A DNA stretch of 64,000 bases, taken from Paenibacillus foliorum. Lineage in GTDB: Bacteria; Bacillota; Bacilli; Paenibacillales; NBRC-103111. The position numbers and the translations under genes are program-made. Positions 25,827 to 35,266 of the stretch are shown here, one piece after another. Below the pieces are notes generated by a model. The model ran no database searches. It saw only the letters and a list, made by a program, of their open reading frames with translations, and was not told the origin of the DNA. Position 1 is the stretch's first letter, and each line of letters opens with the position of its first letter. The DNA lies in assembly GCF_013141765.1 (NCBI RefSeq), contig NZ_WHOD01000109.1, forward strand, positions 62,001-126,000. Reading direction: 5' to 3'.

Positions 25827-26149
25827 TTATATTCCCTTCCCTTCTCTGGCTGAATTTTTCACTCACTGATTAACTGTGTTTAAAATTCATTATAGTTTTC
25901 GTCCCATGCCATGCGTCAGGCTGGATTTCCCCCTAGCTTACTAACTTACTTACGTAAGCGCCTTCATCACTCTCTAAGTCTAGCACAGCCTTGAATTACA
26001 AAAACGATATTTTTTGCGCTTCATGTACCGTTGTATGCATTACTTGCTATCGATTTTTCTTTTAGGGCTGCAAAACAATTTGAATAACCCTAGCCTATGA
26101 TTGCAAGTTTAGCTTCCCTCAAAGAAACAACTTAGAGATACTTATTAGT
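25827..26149. other. Intergenic region upstream of fumarase
   Basis: A 323-bp gap. On the minus strand a TATAAT at 25894-25889 lies 63 bp before the fumarase start, with a weak CTGACG about 19 bp further upstream. No terminator for the kinase gene at 26150 and no ORF were seen. Confidence 0.4.
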
Positions 26150-27991
26150 TCATCTCCAGTCTTGGGATACCGATCTAGCCATTCCTGTATGAGGCATTTC
26201 CATAATTATTTTCGTCCCCCGCTCCAGCTCGCTTTCAATTCGCAATCCATACTGATCACCGAATACCATCTGAATCCGACGGTGTACGTTAAGGATACCG
26301 ATCCCGCCTTTTCTTCCCTTCTCATCTATCTCTCCATCAGCCAATCTGTTTGTATTGAGCTGCTCCTGCAAGCGGATTAGCTTGTCTCCTGCAATACCGA
26401 TCCCATTGTCCTCCACGCTTATCCAGAAAATCTTTTCATCCATACCTCCATCAATCCGGATCATATGGTAATCCTCCAATCCATCCGGGAACGCATGCTG
26501 AAAAGCATTTTCCACTAAGGGCTGCAGCGTAAGACGAACCATCTTTTGCAATAAAAGCTTAGGACTAACCGCAACATCAATTTCGAATTCCCGGTTGATC
26601 CTATGTCGCAGCACGACCAGAAAATACATAACATGCTTCAATTCGTTCGCTACTGTAATTTCTTCCAAATTCGTCTGAACGGAATACCTCAGCATGTAAG
26701 CGAGTGCCTTTACGATTTCGGAAATTTCCTCCGATTCGCGGATGGATGCGTAGCAAACAATAACTTCCAAGGTGTTATACAAAAAGTGAGGATTGATTTG
26801 CAGCTGTAACGACTGAAACTCTGCTCTCTGCCGTTCCAACTGGATTTCCTGATTTTTCAAATCTGCCTGATATGCTTTTTCAACCAGCTCAGACAACCGA
26901 TTGACCATCAAATTATAACGCATCATCAGCTCAACGATCTCATCACTATACTTGGGCAGCGGAATGATCGCCCAGTTCCCCTTCTCGGTCTCGCGCATTC
27001 CTTGCTTCAGGATTTTGATTGGACCGGTAATCGAGCGTCCGAATTGATACGCTAAGCCAAGGGCAAACAGCAACGTAAATAAGCCGACAATTAAGGTCGT
27101 TGATCGGATGTTCTCGACAGGCTTACGCTGCTCATCCAAAGGCATGGATACAACTAGACTCCATCCCGAATAATCCGATTTCATTGACATATAGACACGC
27201 TGCTCTCCGCCGCTATTATCCGTGAACATCGAAGGGCCTGCCTCAATTATCTTCTGTCTTAAGTCATTATTCATGGTAGTTCCAACTTGATCCGTTTGTG
27301 GATGGTAAACAGTACGCCCTTTATCATCCATGATGAAGAAGTAGCCATTCGGACCGAGCTCAACCCCTTTCCATAAAGCTGACAGATCGGCAGAACGGAT
27401 TTCAATGGCCAGTACACCTTGCGGCGACGGATCGGAAAGTCCGCGGGTTTGCCTCACCAGGGTCAACATTTGGTTGGATTGATTACTCATAATACTATGA
27501 TTTAAAATACCTAATTGTCCGTTTTCACTTGTGTTCTCCCTGAAATAATCCAGTTGAGCCTGCGTTTCAGCGGCTGTAAAGGTTGGCTGATCAGGGACCT
27601 CATTATAATAATATACGGCGTTCCCATTAAAGCTGATCACATAGATAGCAGCGATCTCTGGATTTCGTATAAACAGCGAATCCACACCTATCTCCTTAAT
27701 TTGTTTGCGGTATTCATAAAACTCGTACTCATGCAGATTGCGTGGACGGTCAATGAATTGCTTCAGCTCGCGAATGGTTAACAGCGAAACAATGGAGCGT
27801 GAATAAGCCTTAAGATACAGATCGGTATGATTAACCGCATTGGTAACGATTTGAGTCATTTGGTTTTGTACAAGAATATCTAATTCCTTAGTAGACGTAC
27901 GGTAGGAAAAGATACCAACGCTAGCTAAGGAAACTACAATGACGATAAAAAAGTAGATATACAGTTTGCGGTATAGGCTTCTCCTTTTCAT
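26150..27991 (-). CDS. YesM-type sensor histidine kinase (module 1)
   Basis: A 613-residue membrane sensor. A first membrane segment at about 11-29, a large extracellular dCache-like domain (30-295), a second segment at about 298-317, then HAMP, the His_kinase motif QINPHFLYNTLE with phospho-accepting H402, and an HATPase region with VEDNGIGIAGDK and GGIGILNVHRR. It would phosphorylate the adjacent AraC-type regulator in response to an extracellular sugar. Its ATG directly follows the regulator's TAA, so the two are translationally coupled. It closely resembles the kinase at 39783-41612 along its full length. Confidence 0.95.
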   Translation of the reverse strand: MKRRSLYRKLYIYFFIVIVVSLASVGIFSYRTSTKELDILVQNQMTQIVTNAVNHTDLYLKAYSRSIVSLLTIRELKQFIDRPRNLHEYEFYEYRKQIKEIGVDSLFIRNPEIAAIYVISFNGNAVYYYNEVPDQPTFTAAETQAQLDYFRENTSENGQLGILNHSIMSNQSNQMLTLVRQTRGLSDPSPQGVLAIEIRSADLSALWKGVELGPNGYFFIMDDKGRTVYHPQTDQVGTTMNNDLRQKIIEAGPSMFTDNSGGEQRVYMSMKSDYSGWSLVVSMPLDEQRKPVENIRSTTLIVGLFTLLFALGLAYQFGRSITGPIKILKQGMRETEKGNWAIIPLPKYSDEIVELMMRYNLMVNRLSELVEKAYQADLKNQEIQLERQRAEFQSLQLQINPHFLYNTLEVIVCYASIRESEEISEIVKALAYMLRYSVQTNLEEITVANELKHVMYFLVVLRHRINREFEIDVAVSPKLLLQKMVRLTLQPLVENAFQHAFPDGLEDYHMIRIDGGMDEKIFWISVEDNGIGIAGDKLIRLQEQLNTNRLADGEIDEKGRKGGIGILNVHRRIQMVFGDQYGLRIESELERGTKIIMEMPHTGMARSVSQDWR

Positions 27992-29011
27992 TTATCTGAT
28001 ACCTATCCCGTACCGATATTCGGATGGCGAAACACCTACAATTTTTTTGAATGTTTTGGTGAAGTGCGGATAATCTTCATAGCCTACTTCCAATGCCACA
28101 TCAACGATTCGAATATGCGGAATAGCCAACAGTTCCTTTGCTTTTTCCATTCGCTTATGAATCCGGTAGTGTACGAAGGTCACTTGAGTCGTCTTTTTAA
28201 AAAGCGCACTGAAATAAGTGGGCGTCAATCCCACCATCAAAGCTACCTGGTCTAGTGAGATTTCCTGGGACAAGCGGCTGTCGATATAAGCTCTGGCTTC
28301 CTCCATCGGATCTTTGAAATTTCCGTTACGTATGGCAAGCAGATCATTCGCCAACTGCTTAAGCCGGAACTCAAAAATGTCCATGGCTTCCTTCACACTG
28401 TTCGCAGTCACTTCTGTCTTGGCAAGACACGGTGAAAAGCGCCTCGTATGAAAGCGTTTAATTAACAAGGCGAAGCAATCCTGCAGCAGCTCATTGGTTT
28501 GCACTAGCGTCATACTAGACGACAAGACGGTTGCCCTCCATTGACCCGTCAACCGTTCCAGCTCATCCAATTGCAATGACCAAATACTCTGCTCCATCCG
28601 GTCGACCCACTCCACATACAAGGCAACCGACACATATCCCCGCACCGTTTTTTGCGTTAATTTATCGAGTACCTCATGAATGTCTGATTTTGTAACCGGT
28701 TTCAGCAAGTAGTGCTTAACGCCGTAATCCATACATTTTTGTGCATATTCAAAATCATTATAGCCCGATATAACAACGGTTTGAACACGCTCATAGTGCT
28801 CATGGATCGATTGGCACAAGCTTAAACCGTCCATTTTCGGCATCCGGATATCCGTTAATACAATATCTGGCGTCAGTTCATCGATGAGCTTTAAGGCTTC
28901 TTGCCCGTTCATCGCTGTCCGAATTCCTGTGAAGGCGGGTGTATAGGTTTGCACCATTTTAACAAGCCCTAAACTAATAATCGGTTCATCGTCTACAATG
29001 AGTATTTGCAT
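27992..29011 (-). CDS. YesN-type AraC-family response regulator (module 1)
   Basis: A 339-residue regulator. The receiver domain begins MQILIVDDEP with phospho-acceptor D54 in LTDIRMPKMDG. A variable linker follows, and the C-terminus has two AraC helix-turn-helix units (ISLDQVALMVGLTPTYFSALFKK, then VDVALEVGYEDYPHFTKTFKK). It probably activates the neighbouring transporter genes. A promoter with the shared ACACA-44-TATGAT layout lies directly upstream, so it may control itself. It closely resembles the regulator at 41609-42625. Confidence 0.95.
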   Translation of the reverse strand: MQILIVDDEPIISLGLVKMVQTYTPAFTGIRTAMNGQEALKLIDELTPDIVLTDIRMPKMDGLSLCQSIHEHYERVQTVVISGYNDFEYAQKCMDYGVKHYLLKPVTKSDIHEVLDKLTQKTVRGYVSVALYVEWVDRMEQSIWSLQLDELERLTGQWRATVLSSSMTLVQTNELLQDCFALLIKRFHTRRFSPCLAKTEVTANSVKEAMDIFEFRLKQLANDLLAIRNGNFKDPMEEARAYIDSRLSQEISLDQVALMVGLTPTYFSALFKKTTQVTFVHYRIHKRMEKAKELLAIPHIRIVDVALEVGYEDYPHFTKTFKKIVGVSPSEYRYGIGIR

Positions 29012-29060
29012 ACATATAACCCCCTTCTACCTTCCCTTGTACATCATTGCCCTTGGCTTG

Positions 29061-29115
29061 ATCATACTGCCTAGTGCAATTTTCTACAATGGGAAAAGGT
29101 ATCCGGGGGTTGTGT
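29061..29115 (-). promoter_or_regulatory. Predicted YesN-controlled promoter of regulator/kinase pair 1
   Basis: On the minus strand, ACACA (29115-29111) preceded by an A-run, then exactly 44 bp, then TATGAT (29066-29061). At the position 21 bp downstream of ACACA stands TCCCA, the proposed second half-site, abutting a TTGTAG -35. Confidence 0.6.
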
Positions 29116-29125
29116 TTTTTTGTGA

Positions 29126-30694
29126 TTATTTTACAGAAAGATCGTAAGCTCCATCCTTCTTGTTAAAGCGCTCCGTTGCTTCCTTAATAATTTCATTACC
29201 GCCCTTGCTCTTGTACTCCTCAATGACTTTAGGCCAGTCGGAGATCGGTTCCTTGCCGTAAATCATTTTGACCATATGATCAATTATTAATTTGGGTCCA
29301 ACGTCTTGCTGTGGAGTCGCCAGATCAGGGAATTTAGCAAAGGTGCTTAGCTCCGGATTGAAGCCTATACCTGGAAGACCTTCTTTAGCCAATACATCAT
29401 CAAATGCCTTCAACGTAGCCCTTCCATTATCATCCATCTCTAATCTCGCCTTGTTGTAAGTGGAATCCTGAGCTCCCCACAATGTACTGCGGAAGCCTTC
29501 CTCCTCATTCTCTTCCTTCGTCTTAGGAAATTTGTAGTTCACTTTACCGTTCTCCATCGTATACGTATCTCCTTCGATTCCGAAGGTGAAGAATTTAGCC
29601 GCATCATCCGTCGCCATCCAATCGAAATATTTCACAATGCCGATTGCAGTATCAGGCTTAACATTCTTATTGATATAGAAGGAACGTACAACAGGCGTGT
29701 AATAGAAGTAGCCCCCTTTACCCTCAGGACCTTTGGGCGATGGGATGACATCTACTTTGGCTGTAGGCAGCACCTGCTGGTTATTTACCCTGAAGCCGAC
29801 AAGACCTGCTGCATTGGCTGACCATATACCCGCTTTGCCCCCGCTAATGTTCTTCGTATAATCGGTTGAGGAGATGGTGGCAAAATCTTTGGCTATCAGA
29901 CCTTCATCATACATCGTCTTATATACCTGAAGTGCCTTCTGCATATTCTCCGAGTCGAAAAATTTCGGCACAATCTGCCCGTTTTGCAGCTCAAATTGAT
30001 CTTTGTACGGAAGCACATCGAAAGCTCCCAGAATGGTATCCGCATACTTGAAATTTTCCCTCATCTGATACGGGTTCTCCACGCCCAGCTTCTTAAATGC
30101 CCTTAGAACATTCAAAAATTCATCCACAGTCTTAGGCGCAGCCAAGCCAGTCTTCTCCAACAAATCGGTTCGGACAAAGGTCCCGCGCCGCGAAGGATTG
30201 TTCAAATAGTCGGGTATCCCGTAGATTTTTCCTTTATAGGATACGGCTTCCCACGCGACCTTGGGGATTTTTTTCATCAAATTAGGCCCATACTGCTTCA
30301 GAAGGTCGTCAAGTGGAATGAACACTCCCGCTTCAACGGATCCGGACATCGCTTTATTAGAGGGCGTACCGATATTACCAACTACATCTGGAATGTCATT
30401 TCCGGCGAACATGACGCTCATTTTAGTTTCTTCGATAACCTTCACATCCAGAACCGTATTGGAGAGTTCTCCCAGCTTCTTCACCCATTTATCGTTATTG
30501 AGATCCGGAATTCGGGTATGGTAGCCCGTATTTACTGTCGTTGGAAAGGTGATCGAAAATTTCGTTGGCCCTTTATTAGCAGCAGTCGCAGGAGCTTCAG
30601 CAGCAGGAGCTTGATTACCGCCAGAGCAGGCAGCCAGACTGCTTACTGCTAATACCGCAACCAGTGATCCGCAGATTGCTTTTTTATTCCTCAT
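29126..30694 (-). CDS. Sugar ABC transporter binding lipoprotein, LplA type (module 1)
   Basis: A 522-residue extracellular solute-binding lipoprotein. The signal peptide ends in the lipobox LAAC; a Gly/Asn/Ala linker precedes the family-1 binding fold. Length and features (NDIPDVVGNIG, PLDDLLKQYGPN, IIDHMVKMIYGKEPISDWPKVIEEYK) match LplA/YtcQ proteins that deliver oligosaccharides to LplB/LplC permeases. The start is ATG 30694 with AAGGGG upstream; the TTG at 30715 lies before the ribosome site. It follows the permeases by 133 bp. No ATPase gene is near, as is usual for this class, which shares a general MsmX-like ATPase encoded elsewhere. Confidence 0.93.
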   Translation of the reverse strand: MRNKKAICGSLVAVLAVSSLAACSGGNQAPAAEAPATAANKGPTKFSITFPTTVNTGYHTRIPDLNNDKWVKKLGELSNTVLDVKVIEETKMSVMFAGNDIPDVVGNIGTPSNKAMSGSVEAGVFIPLDDLLKQYGPNLMKKIPKVAWEAVSYKGKIYGIPDYLNNPSRRGTFVRTDLLEKTGLAAPKTVDEFLNVLRAFKKLGVENPYQMRENFKYADTILGAFDVLPYKDQFELQNGQIVPKFFDSENMQKALQVYKTMYDEGLIAKDFATISSTDYTKNISGGKAGIWSANAAGLVGFRVNNQQVLPTAKVDVIPSPKGPEGKGGYFYYTPVVRSFYINKNVKPDTAIGIVKYFDWMATDDAAKFFTFGIEGDTYTMENGKVNYKFPKTKEENEEEGFRSTLWGAQDSTYNKARLEMDDNGRATLKAFDDVLAKEGLPGIGFNPELSTFAKFPDLATPQQDVGPKLIIDHMVKMIYGKEPISDWPKVIEEYKSKGGNEIIKEATERFNKKDGAYDLSVK

Positions 30695-30827
30695 TGATAC
30701 CCCTTCTTTCAGCAAATGTATGCGCTGTCATCAGTTGATTAACTAAGTGACAAACCGCTATTACTGTTAATCTTAACGCAAGCAAACCTAGCATTAAATT
30801 GGAAATTTTATGTTGATATGTTATATT

Positions 30828-31697
30828 TTATGATTTTACAGAACCTACGAGCAGACCTTGTATGAAGTGTTTTTGTAGAAATGGGTAGACGAGCATAATC
30901 GGCAAAGTAGCTACAACAATGACGGCCATTTTAATGCCTTCGGGAGACAGCTGAGCTATGAGCTCAGAACTAATATCAGATTGGCCATAATTATCCGTAA
31001 ACACAATCTCCCTCAGCCTTACCTGCAAAGGAAGAAGCGTCCGGTTGCTAATGTAATAAATCGCTGCCGAGTAAGCGTTCCAGTTGGACACCGCATAAAT
31101 AATTCCCATCGTTGCCATCGCCGGTTTGGATAACGGCAGAATGATGTGCCATATGAGCCGCAGCTCGCCGCATCCGTCTATTTTCCCAGAATCGATCAGC
31201 TCACTTGGCAAATTCATAAAGAAGGAACGCATCACAAACAAATTAAACGCACTGATCGCCGTGGGCAGCATCAACGCCCATAATGAATTTAGCAGCCCAA
31301 GCTGTTTGATTAACAAATAATTAGGAATAAGGGGCGCATGAAAAATAAGTGTGACCAAAATAAAAATGAGGATGATTTTTCGCCCATTGTAATCCGGTCT
31401 GGATAAAGGGTAAGCTAGCGACGCCGTTGCCGTCAAATTGATAAGCGTACCGAAGCCCGCAATAATGACACTGTTACGAAATGCATACCACATCGATTTA
31501 TCCGCCAAAATAACCTTATAGTTACCCAATGTAGGGTCAACCGGCCAGAAGGACACCCTTCCACTGTTAATCGCGGCATTGCTGCTAAGAGATTGCGCTA
31601 TAACATGCACTATCGGAAGGATCATACTCAGGCCGATCACGATCATAAATATAACATTAAATTTTTGAAAGCTTCGCTCCGCTTTGCTAATAATCAA
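30828..31697 (-). CDS. Sugar ABC permease, LplC type (module 1)
   Basis: An inner-membrane permease of about 289 residues with six predicted segments and the EAA-like cytoplasmic loop DSGKIDGCGELRLIWHI that contacts the ATPase. The start is TTG 31697: AGGAGGTG lies 6 nt upstream, and the protein then aligns residue for residue with the paralogue at 35267-36136 (MIISKAERSFQ against MILTKGQRAFQ). The GTG at 31706 lies inside the ribosome site. It pairs with the LplB-type permease 23 bp upstream. Confidence 0.93.
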   Translation of the reverse strand: MIISKAERSFQKFNVIFMIVIGLSMILPIVHVIAQSLSSNAAINSGRVSFWPVDPTLGNYKVILADKSMWYAFRNSVIIAGFGTLINLTATASLAYPLSRPDYNGRKIILIFILVTLIFHAPLIPNYLLIKQLGLLNSLWALMLPTAISAFNLFVMRSFFMNLPSELIDSGKIDGCGELRLIWHIILPLSKPAMATMGIIYAVSNWNAYSAAIYYISNRTLLPLQVRLREIVFTDNYGQSDISSELIAQLSPEGIKMAVIVVATLPIMLVYPFLQKHFIQGLLVGSVKS

Positions 31698-31719
31698 TAG
31701 GTTCACCTCCTAAGCATCC

Positions 31720-32676
31720 TTAATATAGCCCGTCACCGTTCACTTTCTTACTCAGCGTATTGCCAATGGCGATAAGCATGAACCCGACTAGCGACTTGAA
31801 CAGCCCGATAGCTGTCGTATAGCTGTACTGTCGATCTACTAAACCCGCTCGAAACACGTAAGTATCAATGATTTCTCCATTCTCACTGTTCAAAGGATTT
31901 AAAAATATGAAAACCCTTTCAAAACCGAAATCCAAAAAATTTCCGATATGCAGCAAAAACAGGATTGTAATCGTTGACATAATGCTCGGTATTGTAATGG
32001 AAAAAGTCTGCCTCAGCCGCCCAGCTCCGTCGATAACAGCAGCCTCATACAAGTCCGGATTGATCCCGGCTATGGCTGCCAAATAAATAATCGTTCCCCA
32101 GCCGCTATCCTTCCAGACTCCTGCTCCTACTAGAATACTTCGGATATATTCGTTATCTCCCAAGAAATAGATCGGTTCGATTCCGAACGTCCCCAGTACA
32201 TGATTGACAAATCCAGTTGTCGGTGAAAGTAAACCTACTAGAATCCCGCCTACAATTACCCAGGACAGGAAATGTGGCATATACACAACTGTCTGCACAA
32301 CGCGTTTGAATATAACGATCCGAAGCTCATTTAGTAGCAAAGCCAATATAATAGGTACCGGAAATGCGAACACTAAATCATACAAGCCAATCAAAATTGT
32401 ATTTCTCAAAATGGTCAGAAACTCATCATAAGCGAACATCCGCCGAAAATGCTCAAGACCCGCCCATGGACTGCCGGAAATCCCCTTAAAGATGTTATAA
32501 TTCTGAAATGCAATGACCGAGCCCATCAACGGTATATATTTGAAAATAATGAAGTAAAATAGGCCTGGAACCGAAATCAAGTAAAGCACCCAGTTTTTCG
32601 GCAGCACTAGCGGCTTCTTGGACATACGGGCTGAAAGCCCGTATGCTTGCTTGGTTGCCTCTGTTTTATTGCCCAT
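31720..32676 (-). CDS. Sugar ABC permease, LplB type (module 1)
   Basis: A 318-residue membrane permease of the LplB/YteP type, with VLYLISVPGLFYFIIFKYIP as first segment and the EAA loop YEAAVIDGAGRLRQ. It forms the channel together with LplC. The start is ATG 32676, with GAGG 6 nt upstream; the GTG at 32688 overlaps that site. It is the first permease gene after a predicted YesN-controlled promoter. Confidence 0.93.
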   Translation of the reverse strand: MGNKTEATKQAYGLSARMSKKPLVLPKNWVLYLISVPGLFYFIIFKYIPLMGSVIAFQNYNIFKGISGSPWAGLEHFRRMFAYDEFLTILRNTILIGLYDLVFAFPVPIILALLLNELRIVIFKRVVQTVVYMPHFLSWVIVGGILVGLLSPTTGFVNHVLGTFGIEPIYFLGDNEYIRSILVGAGVWKDSGWGTIIYLAAIAGINPDLYEAAVIDGAGRLRQTFSITIPSIMSTITILFLLHIGNFLDFGFERVFIFLNPLNSENGEIIDTYVFRAGLVDRQYSYTTAIGLFKSLVGFMLIAIGNTLSKKVNGDGLY

Positions 32677-32713
32677 AAATTTCCTCACCTTCCAGTTTCA
32701 TCTTCCTTGTATA

Positions 32714-32768
32714 ATCATACGATGCAGAGGCTCATGATTCCATGGAAATAGTTGCAGCCGGATTGTGT
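32714..32768 (-). promoter_or_regulatory. Predicted YesN-controlled promoter of permease operon 1
   Basis: ACACA (32768-32764) preceded by an A-run, exactly 44 bp, then TATGAT (32719-32714). TTCCA stands 21 bp downstream of ACACA. It lies 38 bp before the LplB-type start. Confidence 0.6.
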
Positions 32769-32772
32769 TTTT

Positions 32773-33960
32773 TTATGTTGTAAAAGCATACCTTTGCGCC
32801 GCGCTTTTATACAGCCACGCTTCCGCAAGCTGCAGCGCAGTATCCCGGTCTAACCAGCCGGCTTCTACCTGCTCATACAGATATTCGCCCATAAGCCGCT
32901 TTACTAGCAATATTTTCCCATAGCTCCATTCGATGCACCGTGCGTCCGAGGCGATTAGTGAGCATTTGATGCCCGGGAGCGCTTCGGATCGGTACTGCAT
33001 GCAGTCACGGTATGTACTCGCGCGGAAATTAAACCACCACAAGCCTCCCAGATGAACATTGGGAAAGTTCCATGCCGCCTGAACTACATCGAGATTGTTA
33101 ATTTCTGAAGCCACAACTAACTCGAACTTACAGCTGTACCTCTCAAAAAGTCCAGTTAGCTTAAGAATGCGCGCCGGATCGTTGACCGGAACCGCAGTAC
33201 CGCACCAAGAGCGCTCTACGCCAAGAAATAATTGCAGGAACATCCCCTTACTTTCAAGCTCTTCGCAAATCTTATGAAGCAACCTCATCATGATCTGATC
33301 CTTAGTAATGCCGCGTGTTAATGGATAGGATTCATTGGCTCTAGCCTCGTATGCAGGAAGGGTAGTCATTATTCCGGTGCAGCCTAACTGCTGATAGTCA
33401 TCCAACAGCTTGCTAATAACTGCGCACATTTCCTCAAACACAGCAGAAGGATCCTCGGCTTGATGAATGCTCTTGACCCATTCGCCCAGTCTTCCGTCGA
33501 TACGCGGAATGAGCAGCGCATTTCGATTCATCCCTTGAAATTCAGCATGCTCCGGTATATTAACGACAAATCCGCGAATTTGCAGCTTATCCGCTACTTG
33601 TTGAGCCCAGCCATCACGCTGACTTGATTCACGTACAGCAGCATCGGCTCGGCGAACTGCAGCTTCATCCGACAGTTCTATGTCATAAAGTGTTTGGAAC
33701 AGATTCGTAACGACCCAGTTCATCAAAGTATTTCTTGTAGCCCGATAGGCGGCAAGAAACTGAATGATTCTTTCTTCCTCCGGCAAATCCATCGCATCCG
33801 CAGGGTAGCCTGCTGCTTGAAGCTCACGGAAAAACCAAAAGTAATGGGCTATCTCCCAAAAATCTTTTGCGCAAAGTCGATCTCCTACCAGATGTGTGTG
33901 GGTATCTAATACAGGCAATCCGGCAACTTCCTTCATAAATGGTTCCCTATGCTGAGACAT
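32773..33960 (-). CDS. Uronate-isomerase-like amidohydrolase
   Basis: A 395-residue protein related to the glucuronate isomerase (UxaC) branch of the amidohydrolase superfamily. It has the metal motif LDTHTHLVGDRLCAKDFWEIAHY near the N-terminus, a central WWFNFRASTYRDCMQYR segment as in UxaC relatives, and a late SDAR with the expected aspartate. UxaC isomerises glucuronate or galacturonate to the keto sugar acid; relatives without full motif conservation have other roles. It is shorter than classic UxaC (about 470). The start is ATG 33960 (GAGG upstream); earlier ATGs lack ribosome sites. It precedes module 1, whose permease promoter overlaps its 3' end. Confidence 0.75.
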   Translation of the reverse strand: MSQHREPFMKEVAGLPVLDTHTHLVGDRLCAKDFWEIAHYFWFFRELQAAGYPADAMDLPEEERIIQFLAAYRATRNTLMNWVVTNLFQTLYDIELSDEAAVRRADAAVRESSQRDGWAQQVADKLQIRGFVVNIPEHAEFQGMNRNALLIPRIDGRLGEWVKSIHQAEDPSAVFEEMCAVISKLLDDYQQLGCTGIMTTLPAYEARANESYPLTRGITKDQIMMRLLHKICEELESKGMFLQLFLGVERSWCGTAVPVNDPARILKLTGLFERYSCKFELVVASEINNLDVVQAAWNFPNVHLGGLWWFNFRASTYRDCMQYRSEALPGIKCSLIASDARCIEWSYGKILLVKRLMGEYLYEQVEAGWLDRDTALQLAEAWLYKSAAQRYAFTT

Positions 33961-34092
33961 AAGCTCTCTTCCTCTCCGTTGGTTCTCTTTGGTTTCATTC
34001 ATCCGCTTATTCATCTTAACTAAAAATTGAGCAGAGCTGAATTGAATAATTTACGGTGACTTGTCATCATTTACGCTGTTATATTAAAAGGA

Positions 34093-34133
34093 ACAAGGCT
34101 ATCCAGTAAGTCATAGACTTAATGGACAGCCTC
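34093..34133 (-). terminator. Hairpin after the siderophore ATPase remnant
   Basis: On the minus strand GAGGCTGTCCA-TAAGTC pairs with GACTTA-TGGATAGCC(TT), followed by TTGTTCCTTTTAA. It is a strong stem and probably the original terminator of the degraded ATPase gene. Confidence 0.7.
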
Positions 34134-34134
34134 G

Positions 34135-34540
34135 TTAGTAGGATACGCTGGAAGTTAAATCAAGATTATTCGGACTTCCCGTCTTGGCGGATATCTTCCT
34201 TCCTTTCCCATGCGGGATACACACCGGCGTTCCGAATAGCATATCCGTTCCAATCTCACATTCCATACCGTATACCTCGCGAATCATCTCCTTGGTTACG
34301 ATATACTCCGGCAAGCCTTGAGAATGAATCCCCTTGTTGTGGACTGCGATAATATGGTGAGCGTACCGACAAGCTAAATTCAAATCATACAGCACCATCA
34401 CAATGGTACGCTGTTCATTCTGGTTCAAATCATAAAGCAAGTCCAATATTTCTACTTGATGTGCCATATCCAGAGTAGCTACTGCCTCTCGTACCTGCTT
34501 TCAAGACAACCTTGCTTCTATCAGTATGGTTGTGGCAGCT
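34135..34540 (-). pseudogene. Remnant of a siderophore ABC transporter ATPase
   Basis: The readable frame (34135-34467) begins LDMAHQVEILDLLYDLNQ and continues MVLYDLNLACRYAHHIIA, the C-terminal part of FecE/FepC-type iron-siderophore ATPases just after Walker B. Walker A, the LSGGQ signature and Walker B are missing. Upstream to about 34540, TDRS and a KAGTRGS stretch look like decayed signature-motif sequence in shifted frames. The remaining piece cannot hydrolyse ATP. It is head-to-head with another truncated iron-uptake gene. Confidence 0.75.
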
Positions 34541-34567
34541 GGGGTCGATTGTTACAGATATCCATAG

Positions 34568-35227
34568 ATGGATGACGCTGAGTACAATCGACGGTTAACC
34601 TCGCAGCTGGAACAATTGCGGCTTGTAAAGCCCGATCTAATAATCGGCGATTATTTTCATCAGCCTCTCTACGAATCCTTAAAGCAGATTGCCCCTACGG
34701 TCATTTTGGATCATCATTTGGATTGGCGTATTATTCATATGAATATCGCCGAACTCGTAGGACGAGAAAAAGAGGCCATCCAAACGTTCCATCAATTAGA
34801 TGAAAGAACCTTGGAGGCCCGTGATATATTGAGTGAAGTTCTAGGAAATGAAAGTGTAACTCTGATGCAGATATTACCGCAAGGTATAAGGATTCAAGGC
34901 GTAGTCAATCACCCATTAAACGAACTGCTATATTCAGAGCGCAGGCTTCATCCAGGTAATGCTGTCCCATTTAATAAAATGAGGGATGAATTACTTCCGG
35001 AACAATTTCCAACAATGGAATCCGATCATCTGTTTATTATCAAGTATTTAGGACATCCGGACGTTGAAGCTGTACTAGCCAAGCTAGAGCGAACTCAATC
35101 GTGGAAGTCCATTTCTGCAGTGGTTAACTATAAAGCACATTTCATCCCTAATTGGCTACAATCAAGCTGGACTCCGCTTGGGAGAAACCAGATCATTACT
35201 AAGCTTATCAACCTAATGGTGCGTTGA
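34568..35227 (+). pseudogene. Truncated siderophore-binding (Peripla_BP_2) domain
   Basis: 219 residues with KPDLIIGDYFHQPLYESLKQIAPTVIL and later TLMQILPQGIRIQGVVNHPLNELLY, matching the second half of iron-siderophore binding domains. In Paenibacillus these often form the C-terminus of AraC-type regulators. The signal or DNA-binding N-terminus is absent, a stop lies directly before ATG 34568, and no ribosome site is seen. It is probably a 5'-deleted gene, together with the ATPase remnant 30-100 bp away on the other strand. The frame itself is intact, so the truncation may be recent. Confidence 0.65.
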
Positions 35228-35266
35228 TTTAAGTTCAAACAATTGCTTCCTAACTCGAACGAGCAA

